A DNA stretch of 58,433 nt, taken from the NCBI GenBank assembly GCA_902776545.1, contig CACYQO010000019.1:1-58433 (forward strand), read 5' to 3'. Positions 9,493 through 18,501 of this stretch are shown in pieces (position 1 is the stretch's first letter; the number at the start of each line of letters is the position of its first letter). The DNA comes from an uncultured Prevotellaceae bacterium (GTDB taxonomy: Bacteria > Bacteroidota > Bacteroidia > Bacteroidales > Bacteroidaceae). The notes below the pieces were generated by a model that did no database searches, was not told the origin of the DNA, and saw only the letters and a list, made by a program, of their open reading frames with translations. The translations under genes and the position numbers were made by a program.

Positions 9493-10467
9493 TTATTCTC
9501 TATAGAGCCAAGAAAGTATTTGGTTGATCCAACGGATGCCGACACGGAACCAACGGAAAGTGCTCTGTTCCTTACCGCCGAAACGCAGGATAAATTCGCG
9601 GAAAGGATTCTTCTGGAACGGCAGGCCCACGTCCATGAAACACATGTGGTCGCAACCTCTTTGATAACAGTCCTGCATCGTGTCCCAGATGGTCATCACG
9701 TCGGGATGTACGTGGATGAACGATTTCCGTCGGAACGCCGAATACCAGAGATACGCATTTCCCTCACTATATACGATGGCTGAACAGCCGATGACGCGTT
9801 GGTGATACTTTGTCACGAAAAGCCGTCCGTCTTCTTTACTCATGATGTTCCTGAAAAACTGATCGTCGGGGATATAGCGCCTTGGCTTCCAGAAATTATG
9901 TTTCCGCAGCAGTTTTGAGAAGGCCTTGAAGTCTTCCTCCGTCTGTACTTCGTTGGTGGTAACACCTTTCTGACGAGCGTTGTCGATACGTTTCTGCAGT
10001 TTCTCGCTGATACGCTCCTCTGGGGCATGACGGTGCAGCGAGTTGTGGATGCTCATCCAATGTACAGGGAAGAAGTGCTGCTGTTTCAGTTGCTTGTAAC
10101 CCGTCATCTTCTGACTCAGGTTGCTCACCTCCAAGTAGGACGTACGGTTGCTCAGCGTCTTCGTCAACGCCTCGAGCATCAGACCGAAGAGCTGGTCGCG
10201 CGGATACTGGTCGTCGTTGTAATACTCACCTTCGCCCAGCACGCGACAGTGGACGAGTAGGGGGAAGAGGAACGTACGGAAGCGCACGATGCCCAGCATG
10301 TGACTCACCACCTCGCCCTGCTCATTCGTGACCACCACCATATACGGCTTCTGACGGGGTGTCTCCCTCGTCATCTTGAAGAGCCGCGTGCTGTGAAAGA
10401 AGTTCGCATCCTTCAGCGGCGGCAGATCTTCGGTCTTACGATATATGGTGGTCTTCAGTCCATTCAT
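9493..10467 (-). CDS. FemAB-like/GNAT-fold acyltransferase
   Basis: 324 aa. The pattern of a double GNAT domain is visible: FFHSTRLFKM near the N-terminus, EVSNLSQKM in the middle, then LQKRIDNARQKGV, RLFVTKYHQRVIGCSAIVY and MDVGLPFQKNPFREFILRFG near the C-terminus. This resembles the FemAB/BioF2-like acyltransferases (Acetyltransf_6 type) that transfer amino acids or acyl groups to cell-envelope substrates. The substrate is unknown. Promoter box TATCTTTG on the minus strand at 10472-10479 lies only a few bases upstream of the ATG, so the leader is almost absent. Confidence 0.7.
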   Translation of the reverse strand: MNGLKTTIYRKTEDLPPLKDANFFHSTRLFKMTRETPRQKPYMVVVTNEQGEVVSHMLGIVRFRTFLFPLLVHCRVLGEGEYYNDDQYPRDQLFGLMLEALTKTLSNRTSYLEVSNLSQKMTGYKQLKQQHFFPVHWMSIHNSLHRHAPEERISEKLQKRIDNARQKGVTTNEVQTEEDFKAFSKLLRKHNFWKPRRYIPDDQFFRNIMSKEDGRLFVTKYHQRVIGCSAIVYSEGNAYLWYSAFRRKSFIHVHPDVMTIWDTMQDCYQRGCDHMCFMDVGLPFQKNPFREFILRFGGKEQSTFRWFRVGIRWINQILSWLYRE

Positions 10468-10471
10468 ACTG

Positions 10472-10582
10472 CAAAGATACGATAAAAAGTGAAAAGTGAA
10501 GAGTGAAAAGTGAAAAATTTGCTACCGCTCTATATTTTTTCTTAATTCTTAACTCTTAATTCTTAACTTTTCACTAACTTTG
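10472..10582. promoter_or_regulatory. bidirectional promoter cassette (acyltransferase / nitroreductase)
   Basis: Minus box TATCTTTG (10472-10479) and plus box TAACTTTG (10575-10582) flank GATAAAAAGTGAAAAGTGAA repeats, the GCTACCGC spacer and TTAATTCTTAACTC repeats. It aligns with 6850-6960 over its whole length with a handful of differences. Confidence 0.72.
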
Positions 10583-10607
10583 CAGCGAATTAATAACAAA
10601 ATCTGAT

Positions 10608-11135
10608 ATGACATCATTCAAAGACCTGGCGCAGATGCGCCGCAGCCATAGGAAGTTTACTGACGAGGAGATCGACGCAGAGGATATGAAACTCATCCTG
10701 CGTGCAGCCCTTATGTCGCCCACCTCAAAGAGCCAGCGTGCCTGGCAGTTCGTCGTCGTAGATGACAAGCTCGACCTCGAGAAACTCGCCGATGCGAAGA
10801 ACCTCGGTTCAAAGTTCCTCAAGGATGCTCCCGTCGCCATTGTCGTGCTGGGCGATCCTGTGCAGAATGACTGTTGGGTGGAAGACGGTTCCATCGCAGC
10901 CATCTCCATGCAGTATCAGGCAGAAGACCTCGGACTGGGCTCCTGTTGGATTCAGATGCGTGGGCGTGGTCTCGACGACGGAACGTCTGCCGATACTGTC
11001 ATCCGTGGCGTCCTCGACATTCCTGAGAATTTCTCGTGTCTCTGCATCCTTGCCATCGGCCACTGGGCTGACGAGCGCAAGCCTCAATCAGAGGATAAAC
11101 TCAAGTGGGAGAATGTACACCTGAATAAGTTTTAA
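10608..11135 (+). CDS. nitroreductase-family flavoprotein
   Basis: 175 aa, typical of the small FMN-dependent nitroreductase fold. Motifs: MRRSHRKFTDEEID (FMN phosphate-binding arginines/serine near the start), AALMSPTSKSQRAWQFVVV, KFLKDAPVAIVVLGD, DGSIAAISMQYQAEDLGLGS (dimer/FMN helix) and IPENFSCLCILAIGHW near the C-terminus. It probably uses NAD(P)H and FMN to reduce an unknown substrate in the cytoplasm. First gene of a likely transcript with the KdsC-like phosphatase and Maf. Confidence 0.88.
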   Translation: MTSFKDLAQMRRSHRKFTDEEIDAEDMKLILRAALMSPTSKSQRAWQFVVVDDKLDLEKLADAKNLGSKFLKDAPVAIVVLGDPVQNDCWVEDGSIAAISMQYQAEDLGLGSCWIQMRGRGLDDGTSADTVIRGVLDIPENFSCLCILAIGHWADERKPQSEDKLKWENVHLNKF

Positions 11136-11155
11136 GGAGTCAGGAGACAGGAGTC
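11136..11155. repeat. GGAGTCAGGAGACAGGAGTC repeat between genes
   Basis: Starts directly after the nitroreductase stop codon; identical to the repeat found inside relA at 7716. Confidence 0.65.
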
Positions 11156-11162
11156 TGTAGAT

Positions 11163-11681
11163 ATGATTAATTACGACTTAAATAAGATCAAGGCCATCAT
11201 CTTCGATATCGATGGGGTGCTGAGTGCTGAGACCATCACGATGGACAATGACGGCGTGCCCCAGCGGACGGTGAATATCAAGGACGGCTACGCCATTCAG
11301 CTGGCGATGAAGCTCGGACTGCGCATCGCCATCATGACGGGTGCCAAGGTCGAAAGTGTGCGTCACCGTTATGATGGACTGGGCGTGAAGGATATCTATA
11401 TCGCCTGTGCCGTGAAGATTCAGACCTATGACCAGTTCCTGGCGAAATATGGGCTCACAGACGAGGAGGTGATGTATATGGGCGACGACATTCCTGATCT
11501 GGAGATTATGCGTCGTGTGGGTTGTCCTGTCTGTCCCAAGGATGCCTGTCCGGAGATCAAGGATGCCTCTATCTACGTCAGCGACCGCAAGGGTGGCTAC
11601 GGCTGTGGGCGTGATGTCATCGAGCAGACGCTCCGTGCCCAAGGCAAGTGGGTGATGAACGCCAAAGCCTTCGGCTGGTAA
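11163..11681 (+). CDS. kdsC: KdsC-like HAD phosphatase (3-deoxy-manno-octulosonate-8-phosphate phosphatase family)
   Basis: 172 aa, the compact cap-less HAD form of KdsC. Motif I is [15 protein letters not shown] (nucleophile and acid/base Asp), motif [17 protein letters not shown], a conserved lysine in ACAVKIQTY, and motif [22 protein letters not shown]; the end [14 protein letters not shown] matches the R-E/D-x-xE tail of the family. The expected role is release of phosphate from KDO-8-P in lipid A core synthesis, completing the pathway with KdsB at 15.9 kb. A related HAD of unknown substrate cannot be fully excluded. Confidence 0.85.
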   Translation: MINYDLNKIKAIIFDIDGVLSAETITMDNDGVPQRTVNIKDGYAIQLAMKLGLRIAIMTGAKVESVRHRYDGLGVKDIYIACAVKIQTYDQFLAKYGLTDEEVMYMGDDIPDLEIMRRVGCPVCPKDACPEIKDASIYVSDRKGGYGCGRDVIEQTLRAQGKWVMNAKAFGW

Positions 11682-11686
11682 ATTTA

Positions 11687-11749
11687 GCAACGGACTACAC
11701 GACTAAAGGACTCTGCCGTGAAAAGTCGTTAAGTCCTGAAGTCCGTTGC
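11687..11749. repeat. GCAACGGACTACA palindrome, copy 1
   Basis: Outer arms GCAACGGACT (11687) and AGTCCGTTGC (ends 11749), with inner AGGACT/AAGTCCT matches. It lies between the KdsC and Maf genes. Other copies are at 27875-27934 and 34296-34375. Confidence 0.8.
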
Positions 11750-11765
11750 AAAAAATAAATGAGAA

Positions 11766-12338
11766 ATGAAGAATCATCATATAATTCTGGCGAGTAATTC
11801 GCCGCGTCGTAAAGAGTTGTTGGCAGGTCTTGGTCTGCCCTTCGAGGTGCGGGTGTTGCAGGATATCGACGAGAGTTATCCTGACAATCTGCCTGTGTCT
11901 GAGGTGGCCCTTTACATTGCTGGTAAGAAAGCCGATGCCTATCGTGCCTCCCTTGCCGACGACGAACTCGTGATCACAGCCGATACTGTGGTCATCGTGG
12001 GCGACGAGATTCTGGGTAAACCCGCCGATGAGGCAGATGCCGCACGGATGTTGCGACTCATCAGCGGACGTACCCATCAGGTCACTACCGGTGTCTGTAT
12101 GCTCAGCCGTGAGACGGAACGCCGCTTTGCCGTCACTACCGATGTCACCTTCAAACCCCTCTCCGACGACGAGATCCTCTATTACATCACCCACTATAAG
12201 CCCTTCGACAAGGCTGGCGCCTACGGCATCCAGGAATGGATAGGCTACATCGGCGTCACAGGTCTTCACGGCAGTTACTACAACGTGATGGGCCTCCCCG
12301 TACAACGCATCTACGAAACACTCCAACAGATTGAATAG
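11766..12338 (+). CDS. maf: Maf-like nucleoside triphosphate pyrophosphatase
   Basis: 190 aa, normal for Maf. Motifs: IILASNSPRRKELLAGLGLPF at the N-terminus (S-x-S-x-R-R), DELVITADTVVIV (catalytic Asp), ILGKPADEADAARML, LISGRTHQVTTGVC and YGIQEWIG. The family hydrolyses dTTP/UTP or modified nucleotides to monophosphates and may be linked to division arrest. It follows the KdsC gene after the palindrome at 11687. Confidence 0.93.
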   Translation: MKNHHIILASNSPRRKELLAGLGLPFEVRVLQDIDESYPDNLPVSEVALYIAGKKADAYRASLADDELVITADTVVIVGDEILGKPADEADAARMLRLISGRTHQVTTGVCMLSRETERRFAVTTDVTFKPLSDDEILYYITHYKPFDKAGAYGIQEWIGYIGVTGLHGSYYNVMGLPVQRIYETLQQIE

Positions 12339-12364
12339 ACACATTATTATATTATATAGACACA

Positions 12365-13576
12365 ATGACACACAGGATAACACATTACGCTCGACTTACA
12401 GCCCTGCTGCTTCTACTTTTCACTTTTCACTTCTCTCTTTTCACTTCTGCTCAAAAGCGTCAGATGGCCGAGGCGGAGAACTATCTGCGCAGCGGCAAGA
12501 ACTTCGACAAGGCAGAACAGCTTATGACCAAGCTCCTGCAGGACTCCGTCAACCAGCAGAATCCACGCATCTACAACCTCTGGCTGCAGGCCGTGGAAAA
12601 ACAATACCAGGAACTCAACGAACGGATGTACAAACATCAGACTATCGACACCCTGAAACTCTTCACCCTCAACCGTCGCATCTTCACCATCGCAGAGCGT
12701 CTTGACTCCGTCGATGCTATGCCAGACAAAAAGGGTAGGGTGGACCCCGACTATCGCAAGGACAACTCCCAGCGTCTGCTCGGCTACCGTCCGAATCTCT
12801 TCTTCGGAGGTACCCATCATCTGCGGAAGGGAGACTTCCTCACTGCCTACGACTTCTTCGAGACCTATATCGACTGTGACCGTCAACCGCTCTTCACAGA
12901 CCAGCATCTGATGGACCGCGACACGCGTATGGGGGAGGCTGCCTATTGGGCCACCTACTGCGGCTATCGTATGAACGATCCTGTGCTCACCCTCCGTCAC
13001 TCCGAGCTCGCCCGTCGTGACACCAGCAAACTCGATTACACCCTCCAGTTCGTAGCTGAGGCTTGGAACCGTTTGGGTGACAAGCAGCGCTATGCCGAAA
13101 TTCTTTGGGAGGGATTTGCCTTCTATCCCAAGTCTGCCTATTTCTTCCCCCGTCTCATGGATGCCTATACAGCCAAGGGCAACTACGAGCAGGGACTGAT
13201 GGTCGTCGATGAGGCTTTAAAGACCGACTCCCTCAGCGAACTCTACCTCTTCGCCAAGTCCACGATGCTCCTCAACCTCGGACGCTATGCTGAGTGTTTG
13301 GAAATCAGCAATCGTCTCATCGCCCTCAACGACCAGATGGCTGATGCCTACTACAATGCCGGTACTGCCTGTCTGAACATCATCCTCAAGATGGACTCCC
13401 GTCGCCATAAGAAACAAATCCGTAAGATGTACCAGAAGGCGCAGCCTTATATGGAGACTTATCGCCAGCTCGCCCCCGAGGCGAAGGACAAATGGGGCCC
13501 CGCCCTCTATCGCATCTATTTCAATCTGAACCTCGGCAAACAGTTCGATGAAATTGATCGCCTGCTCAAGAAGTAA
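12365..13576 (+). CDS. secreted TPR-repeat protein
   Basis: 403 aa. A signal peptide with a repetitive core (LLLLFTFHFSLFTSAQK) is coded by the CTTTTCACTTTTCACTT repeat also used in promoters. The mature part is helical with tetratricopeptide-like pairs (AEAENYLRSGKNFDKAEQL, LMDAYTAKGNYEQGLMVVDE, AKSTMLLNLGRYAECLEISN, ADAYYNAGTACLNIILK). Probably a periplasmic scaffold; partners are unknown. A 26-base gap follows Maf, so the two may be co-transcribed. Confidence 0.75.
   Translation: MTHRITHYARLTALLLLLFTFHFSLFTSAQKRQMAEAENYLRSGKNFDKAEQLMTKLLQDSVNQQNPRIYNLWLQAVEKQYQELNERMYKHQTIDTLKLFTLNRRIFTIAERLDSVDAMPDKKGRVDPDYRKDNSQRLLGYRPNLFFGGTHHLRKGDFLTAYDFFETYIDCDRQPLFTDQHLMDRDTRMGEAAYWATYCGYRMNDPVLTLRHSELARRDTSKLDYTLQFVAEAWNRLGDKQRYAEILWEGFAFYPKSAYFFPRLMDAYTAKGNYEQGLMVVDEALKTDSLSELYLFAKSTMLLNLGRYAECLEISNRLIALNDQMADAYYNAGTACLNIILKMDSRRHKKQIRKMYQKAQPYMETYRQLAPEAKDKWGPALYRIYFNLNLGKQFDEIDRLLKK
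12415..12450. repeat. CTTTTCACTTTTCACTT repeat used as signal-peptide core
   Basis: In-frame run of the same word that forms the promoter cassettes at 4541, 6850, 10472 and 29201; here it is translated as a hydrophobic FTFHFSLFTS stretch. Confidence 0.6.
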
Positions 13577-13583
13577 CCGTTTT

Positions 13584-13677
13584 CCCCTCCTAAGTTAGGA
13601 GGGGTCAGGGGTGGTCTGAAGAAGCGAACAGCTTCCCGCGTTCAGACCCCCTCTGGCTCCCCCTAATTTAGGGGGAG
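13584..13677. repeat. CCCCTCC palindromic repeat, copy 2 (paired, inverted)
   Basis: A left copy (CCCCTCC...GGTGGTCTGAA) and a right inverted copy (TTCAGACCCCC...GGGGGAG) face each other around GAAGCGAACAGCTTCCCGCG. Located after the TPR gene; the fold could end transcription. Confidence 0.75.
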
Positions 13678-13731
13678 AATTATCTGTTCTATAGGCTATA
13701 TGATCACAAATCTTGTTAATTAATTATAAAA

Positions 13732-13786
13732 GTAATCATCTGTAAACCGTAAACTGTAAACCGTAAAAAAAAAATTCGTAACTTTG
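13732..13786 (+). promoter_or_regulatory. GTAAACC repeat and -7 box of the phosphohexomutase gene
   Basis: TAATCATCTGTAAACCGTAA repeats run into a poly-A tract and TAACTTTG (13779-13786). The related wording TAATCATCTATAAACC occurs at 35640. Confidence 0.55.
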
Positions 13787-13834
13787 TGGAATTAGAAGTA
13801 TTATTAACGTCTAAAACATAAAGAATTATTGATT

Positions 13835-15583
13835 ATGGCAGACAATGCACAACTGATCGCTCAGTGCGAGGCACGGGCAAAAGAATGGCTCTCTCCCGCC
13901 TTTGATGAGGAGACACGTAAAGAAGTACAGGCAATGCTCGACGCAGAGGACAAGACCGCTCTCATCGACGCCTTCTATCAGAACCTCGAGTTTGGTACAG
14001 GTGGACTCCGTGGTATCATGGGAGCCGGTACCAACCGTATGAACAAGTACATCGTAGGCATGGCCACACAGGGCTTCGCCAACTACATCCTCAAGGCCTT
14101 CCCAGGCCGTAAGGATCTCGCTGTCGTCGTAGGTCACGACTGCCGCAACAACGGACGTATGTTCGCAGAGTCCGTGGCAGCCATCTTCTCCGCCAACGGC
14201 ATCAAGGCTTATCTCTTCGAGAGCCTCCGTCCCACGCCGGAGATCTCCTTCGCTATCCGTCAGTTGGGTGCACAGGCAGGTGTGAACGTCACCGCCTCTC
14301 ACAACCCTCGTGAGTACAATGGCTACAAGGCTTACTGGGATGACGGTGCTCAGGTGCTTGCTCCGCACGATGTGGGCATCATCGAGGAAGTCAACAAGGT
14401 GACTATCGACCAGGTGAAGTTCGAGCCCAACTACGACCTCATCGAGATCATCGGTGGTGAGATGGACTGGGACTACCTGCAGGCCGTCAAGGAGGCTATG
14501 GTCGATCAGGATGTCATTCTGCGTCAGAAAGACCTTAACATCGTCTACTCTCCGATGCACGGCACAGGCCGCGTTATCATCCCCGAGGCCCTGCGCTCAT
14601 GGGGCTTCCAGAACATCCATGTCGTCCGCGAGCAGATGGAGATCGACGGTAACTTCCCCACCGTCGTCAGCCCCAATCCTGAGAACGCTGAGGCTATGAC
14701 ACTCGGCATGAAACTCGGTACGAAGCTCAATGCCGACCTCGTCATCGCTTCCGACCCCGATGCTGACCGTCTCGCCATCGTATGCCGCAACTCGAAGGGT
14801 GAGTGGGAAATCCTCAACGGCAACCAGACCTGTATGATGTTCTGCTGGTATATCATCGCCAACAAGAAGAAACTCGGTCAGCTCAAGGGCAACGAGTTCC
14901 TCGTGAAGACCATCGTCACCACCGAGGAGATTGCCGAGATCGCCAAGAAGAACGGTGTCGAGCTGCGCGACTGTTACACAGGCTTCAAGTGGATTGCCAA
15001 CGAGATCCGCATCTCTGAGGGCAAGCAGAAGTACATCGGCGGTGGTGAGGAGTCATTCGGCTTCCTGCCGTTCGACAAGGTCCGCGACAAGGACTCCCCC
15101 GCATCTATCTGCCTCATCTGTGAGATCGCAGCTTGGGCCAAGGACAACGGCATGACGCTCTACGACCTGCTGATGAACATCTACGCCGAGTATGGCTTCT
15201 CGAAGGAGAGCACCATCAACGTGGTGAAGCCCGGTAAGAGCGGTGCCGACGAGATCAAGCAGATGATGGTCGACTTCCGTGCCAATCCTCCGAAGGAGTT
15301 GGGTGGCGAGCCCATCGTGCTTTGGAAGGACTATCAGACACTCGAAGGCAAGAAGGCCGACGGCAGCGTGGAGAAGCTCAATATGCCCACCACGGCCAAC
15401 GTACTCCAGTGGTTCTGCGCCGACGGCACGAAGATCTCCGTACGTCCTTCCGGCACTGAGCCGAAGATCAAGTTCTACTGCGAGATCAAGGATTCTGCCT
15501 TCAAGGGTGCTGCCGACTACGACAAGTGTACTAAGGCTGCCGAAGATCGCATCGAGGCCATCAAGAAGAGTCTCAGCCTCTAA
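13835..15583 (+). CDS. pgm: phosphoglucomutase/phosphomannomutase (alpha-D-phosphohexomutase)
   Basis: 582 aa from ATG 13835; a TTG two codons earlier is less likely. The four signature sites are present: phosphoserine loop VTASHNPREYNGYK (about residue 150), metal loop ASDPDADRLAIV (about 305), sugar loop GGEESFGFLPFD and phosphate loop RPSGTEPKIKFYC near the C-terminus. It interconverts hexose-1- and hexose-6-phosphates, feeding glycogen (branching enzyme at 18.5 kb) and cell-envelope sugars. Followed by a strong terminator at 15591. Confidence 0.94.
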   Translation: MADNAQLIAQCEARAKEWLSPAFDEETRKEVQAMLDAEDKTALIDAFYQNLEFGTGGLRGIMGAGTNRMNKYIVGMATQGFANYILKAFPGRKDLAVVVGHDCRNNGRMFAESVAAIFSANGIKAYLFESLRPTPEISFAIRQLGAQAGVNVTASHNPREYNGYKAYWDDGAQVLAPHDVGIIEEVNKVTIDQVKFEPNYDLIEIIGGEMDWDYLQAVKEAMVDQDVILRQKDLNIVYSPMHGTGRVIIPEALRSWGFQNIHVVREQMEIDGNFPTVVSPNPENAEAMTLGMKLGTKLNADLVIASDPDADRLAIVCRNSKGEWEILNGNQTCMMFCWYIIANKKKLGQLKGNEFLVKTIVTTEEIAEIAKKNGVELRDCYTGFKWIANEIRISEGKQKYIGGGEESFGFLPFDKVRDKDSPASICLICEIAAWAKDNGMTLYDLLMNIYAEYGFSKESTINVVKPGKSGADEIKQMMVDFRANPPKELGGEPIVLWKDYQTLEGKKADGSVEKLNMPTTANVLQWFCADGTKISVRPSGTEPKIKFYCEIKDSAFKGAADYDKCTKAAEDRIEAIKKSLSL

Positions 15584-15590
15584 TACTTCT

Positions 15591-15625
15591 AATAATAATC
15601 CCCGCCAATTGCGGGGATTATTATT
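15591..15625 (+). terminator. rho-independent-like terminator after phosphohexomutase
   Basis: A 15-bp perfect stem, AATAATAATCCCCGC / GCGGGGATTATTATT, with a CAATT loop, 8 bases after the stop codon. Confidence 0.8.
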
Positions 15626-15864
15626 GTCAATTCTGCCGATGTCGCATGCGGAATGGCACCAATCCACCTCGTGAGTCTCGAGCCCCCAAAAGTACGCAAA
15701 AACGCAAAACGCAACCTTGGGTTATCGTCAAATAACCTTGCGTTATTGCGCAAGAAGGCCGGGTTATTGAAGAATAAATTTTTGAAAAAAGTTGCGGAAA
15801 TGTTTGGCTGTTTCGGATATTTTTTGTAACTTGGCAGAGGAATAAGAGGATGGAATGAAGCTTC
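15626..15864. other. non-coding spacer with small hairpins
   Basis: Part of a 344-base gap between the mutase and kdsB genes. No gene seen. It holds two small hairpins (GGTTAT/ATAACC and TTGCG/CGCAA near 15720-15755). Confidence 0.4.
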
Positions 15865-15901
15865 TTCAGACCCCCTCTGGCTCCCCCTAACTTAGGGGGA
15901 G
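15865..15901. repeat. CCCCTCC palindromic repeat, copy 3 (half)
   Basis: TTCAGACCCCCTCTGGCTCC followed by CCCTAACTTAGGGGG; it equals the right half of the copy at 13584-13677. Sits just downstream of the kdsB stop codon. Confidence 0.7.
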
Positions 15902-15927
15902 AAACAGATACCTCCTTCTCGATTTCT

Positions 15928-16686
15928 CTATTTTAGAAACGCCTCAGCGCGGGCGAGGTCTTCAGGTGTGTCGATGCCGACGGTCTCGACATCGGTGAGG
16001 CCCACACGGATGCGGTAGCCGTTTTCGAGCCAGCGGAGTTGTTCGAGGCTTTCTGCCTTCTCCAAAGCGCTCTGCGGCAGACGGGTAACCTCGGCGAGCA
16101 CCTCACGACGGTAGGCATAGATGCCCAGGTGTTTGAGGAAAGGGTAGTGGGTGAGCCACTCGTCGGCCTCTATACCTCTTATATATGGTATAACGCTGCG
16201 GCTGAAGTAGAGGGCAAAACCGCGACGGTCTGTGACGATCTTCGGTGAGTTGGGGTTGCGCACGGCGTCGATGGTCTCGAAACGCTTGCCGAGTGTGCCG
16301 ATCTGCGTGGCAGGATCATCGAAGAGCTGCATGAGCGTCTCGATCTGTGAGGGTTGGATGAAGGGCTCGTCCCCCTGGATATTGATGACCACCCTCTCTT
16401 CTCTTTCCTCTTTCCACTTTCCACTTTCCTCGATTTTCTCCACAGCCTCCTCGATGCGGTCGGTGCCGCTCTTGTGGTCGGCACGCGTCATGACGGCACG
16501 GCCTCCGAAGGCTTCGACGGCCAGGAAGATGCGCTCATCGTCGGTGGCGACATAGGCCTCGGGCAGGATGCTGACGGCCTGTTCATAGACTCTCTGGATC
16601 ACCGTCTTGCCGCCGAGCACGGCCAGCGGCTTGCCCGGAAAACGCGTCGATGCGTAACGGGCGGGAATAACTGCTATAAACTTCAA
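15928..16686 (-). CDS. kdsB: 3-deoxy-manno-octulosonate cytidylyltransferase
   Basis: 252 aa. It activates KDO with CTP for lipid A core synthesis. Motifs: FIAVIPARYASTRFPGKPL at the start, YVATDDERI, VMTRADHKSGTDRI, INIQGDEPFI (metal/nucleotide site) and HLGIYAYRREVL. The start is set at TTG 16686 because the only upstream ATG (16740) lies upstream of the minus-strand -7 box TACCTTTG at 16728-16735 and would not be transcribed; the TTG gives the normal family N-terminus. An extra 10-12 residues (EESGKWKEEREE), coded by a purine-rich repeat, precede the conserved INIQGDEP strand. Confidence 0.92.
   Translation of the reverse strand: MKFIAVIPARYASTRFPGKPLAVLGGKTVIQRVYEQAVSILPEAYVATDDERIFLAVEAFGGRAVMTRADHKSGTDRIEEAVEKIEESGKWKEEREERVVINIQGDEPFIQPSQIETLMQLFDDPATQIGTLGKRFETIDAVRNPNSPKIVTDRRGFALYFSRSVIPYIRGIEADEWLTHYPFLKHLGIYAYRREVLAEVTRLPQSALEKAESLEQLRWLENGYRIRVGLTDVETVGIDTPEDLARAEAFLK
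16393..16435. repeat. TTTCCACTTTCCACTTTCC repeat inside kdsB
   Basis: In-frame pyrimidine-rich near-tandem repeat (on the plus strand) that adds a charged loop to KdsB. Confidence 0.6.
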
Positions 16687-16727
16687 TTTTATAATTCTTT
16701 TAATTCTATAATTCTTCTTTGTGGTTG

Positions 16728-16735
16728 CAAAGGTA
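16728..16735 (-). promoter_or_regulatory. -7 box deciding the kdsB start
   Basis: TACCTTTG followed by CAACC on the minus strand; transcription should begin near 16721. Confidence 0.6.
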
Positions 16736-16831
16736 ATCAAAAATCTGCATTTTATCGTTAAATTATATGGAAAAGTTTTGGCGGCTGCAAAATTATTAGT
16801 AAATTTGCAAAGATTTTCAAATGACTACTCA

Positions 16832-17950
16832 ATGACAACCAAACGATATATCATCACAATCATGGCCTTCATGTTCCTGTTGCCCGTTGGCGCTCAGAAG
16901 ATTACGCTCGGCACGACAATAACCAAGGACGGGGGCGAATACAACGGAGAGATACAGTCTGGCAAGCCTCACGGCAAAGGCCGCACAGTATATAAGAATG
17001 GTAACCTGTATGAAGGCGAGTACGAAAAGGGTAAGCGCCAGGGTTACGGCACCTACGTCTTCAAGGACGGTGAGAAATACGAGGGCGAGTGGTACCAGGA
17101 CCAGCAGCATGGTCAGGGCATCTACTACTTCGCCAACAACAACCGTTACGAAGGCCTGTGGTTCCGCGACTACCAGCACGGACACGGCATCATGTACTAC
17201 TTCAATGGCGACAAGTACGACGGCGCGTGGTTCAAGGACATGCGTTCGGGCAAGGGACGTTACACGTTCGCCGGCGGCGCTTATTACGATGGCGACTGGC
17301 TGAACGACAAGAAGCATGGACAGGGTACGTTCGACTGGGGCGACGGCTCTTCGTATAAGGGCGAATGGAAAGACAACATGCGCTCGGGCAAGGGCACGTT
17401 CCGCTATGCCGACGGTGACACGTACATCGGTCAGTGGGCCCACGACGAGATGAACGGACGGGGCATCTACAAGTTCCAGAACGGCGACGTGTATGAGGGT
17501 GACTACGTGAACGGCAACCGCACAGGATCGGGCATCTTCAGCTATGCCAACGGCGACCGCTACTCCGGTTCGTTCGTGAACGGTGACAAGCAGGGCCAGG
17601 GCACGTTCATCTGGAAAAACGGCGATATGTACACTGGCCAGTGGCGCGCCGACAAACAGGACGGCCGTGGTAAGCTGACGAAGAAGAACGGCGACACGGT
17701 GGAGGGTATGTTCCGCAACGGCAAGACTAACGGCGAGTGCATCATGCGCTTTGCCGACGGCTCGAAGTTCAAGGGCCACATGAAGGATGGCAAGCGCAAC
17801 GGTCCGGTCATCGAGGAGGACAAGGACGGTATCCGTTTCGAGGGAACCTACGTCGACGATGTGCGCGACGGTAAGTTCGTCGAGAAAGACCGCAACGGCC
17901 GCATCATCCGCCAGGGAACGTATACCAGAGGACACAGATCTGTAAATTGA
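16832..17950 (+). CDS. secreted MORN-repeat protein
   Basis: 372 aa from ATG 16832; the -7 box TAAATTTG at 16800-16807 excludes the longer frame from 16721. A signal peptide (MAFMFLLPVGAQ) precedes about 14 consecutive MORN repeats of 22-23 residues, for example YEGEYEKGKRQGYGTYVFKD and YKGEWKDNMRSGKGTFRYAD. MORN arrays form long beta-hairpin rods, often envelope- or lipid-associated. No catalytic domain. Function unknown; a second MORN-like stretch occurs in the GH25 lysozyme at 35.7 kb. Confidence 0.88.
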   Translation: MTTKRYIITIMAFMFLLPVGAQKITLGTTITKDGGEYNGEIQSGKPHGKGRTVYKNGNLYEGEYEKGKRQGYGTYVFKDGEKYEGEWYQDQQHGQGIYYFANNNRYEGLWFRDYQHGHGIMYYFNGDKYDGAWFKDMRSGKGRYTFAGGAYYDGDWLNDKKHGQGTFDWGDGSSYKGEWKDNMRSGKGTFRYADGDTYIGQWAHDEMNGRGIYKFQNGDVYEGDYVNGNRTGSGIFSYANGDRYSGSFVNGDKQGQGTFIWKNGDMYTGQWRADKQDGRGKLTKKNGDTVEGMFRNGKTNGECIMRFADGSKFKGHMKDGKRNGPVIEEDKDGIRFEGTYVDDVRDGKFVEKDRNGRIIRQGTYTRGHRSVN

Positions 17951-17986
17951 ACATTGAATATTGAACATTGAATATTGAACATTAAA
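17944..17986. repeat. TTGAACATTGAATA tandem repeat
   Basis: Five near-copies of ATTGAACATTGAAT overlap the stop codon of the MORN gene and lead to the YhcH gene. Confidence 0.7.
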
Positions 17987-17997
17987 TAAAAAAGCTT

Positions 17998-18447
17998 ATG
18001 ATTATTGACACAATTGACAAGTTGAGTGACTACGTGGAACTGAATCCGCTGTTTGCCGACGTAGTTGCATTCCTCAAAGCCAACGACCTCCAGACGATGG
18101 AGCCCGGCAAGTATCCCATCAAGGGCGATGATGTTTTTCTGAACCTGCAAGTAGCCAAGCAGCGCACGAAGGACACCGCCTTCCTTGAAACCCACATCAA
18201 GATGATCGACATCCAGATTCCCATCTCCTGTGCCGAGACCTTCGGCTACACACCGTTGGAAAGTCTGCCCGCCTTCGAGTACAACGCCGAGAAGGACATC
18301 ACGAAGTATGGCGACACGAAGGCTCAGGACTATGTGACGCTCGACCCTGGTCTGATGGCCATCTTCTTCCCTCAGGACGGACATGCTCCCTGCATCATCG
18401 ATGAGCCCGAGATCAAAAAAGCCATCTTCAAAGTGAAGGTGCAATAA
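17998..18447 (+). CDS. YhcH/YjgK/YiaL family (DUF386) protein
   Basis: 149 aa, normal for this cupin-like family. It has the IKGDDVFLNLQ motif, FLETHIKMIDIQI (conserved E-x-H metal ligands), and a C-terminal FFPQDGHAPCII with the second histidine. Members are implicated in handling of sugars such as sialic acid (anomerase-type activity) and biofilm. The real substrate here is not known. It is followed closely by the branching enzyme gene. Confidence 0.88.
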   Translation: MIIDTIDKLSDYVELNPLFADVVAFLKANDLQTMEPGKYPIKGDDVFLNLQVAKQRTKDTAFLETHIKMIDIQIPISCAETFGYTPLESLPAFEYNAEKDITKYGDTKAQDYVTLDPGLMAIFFPQDGHAPCIIDEPEIKKAIFKVKVQ

Positions 18448-18501
18448 ATCGAAGGTGAAAGAATAAATCGTAATATCGAAATAACGTAATAACGAAATAA
18501 C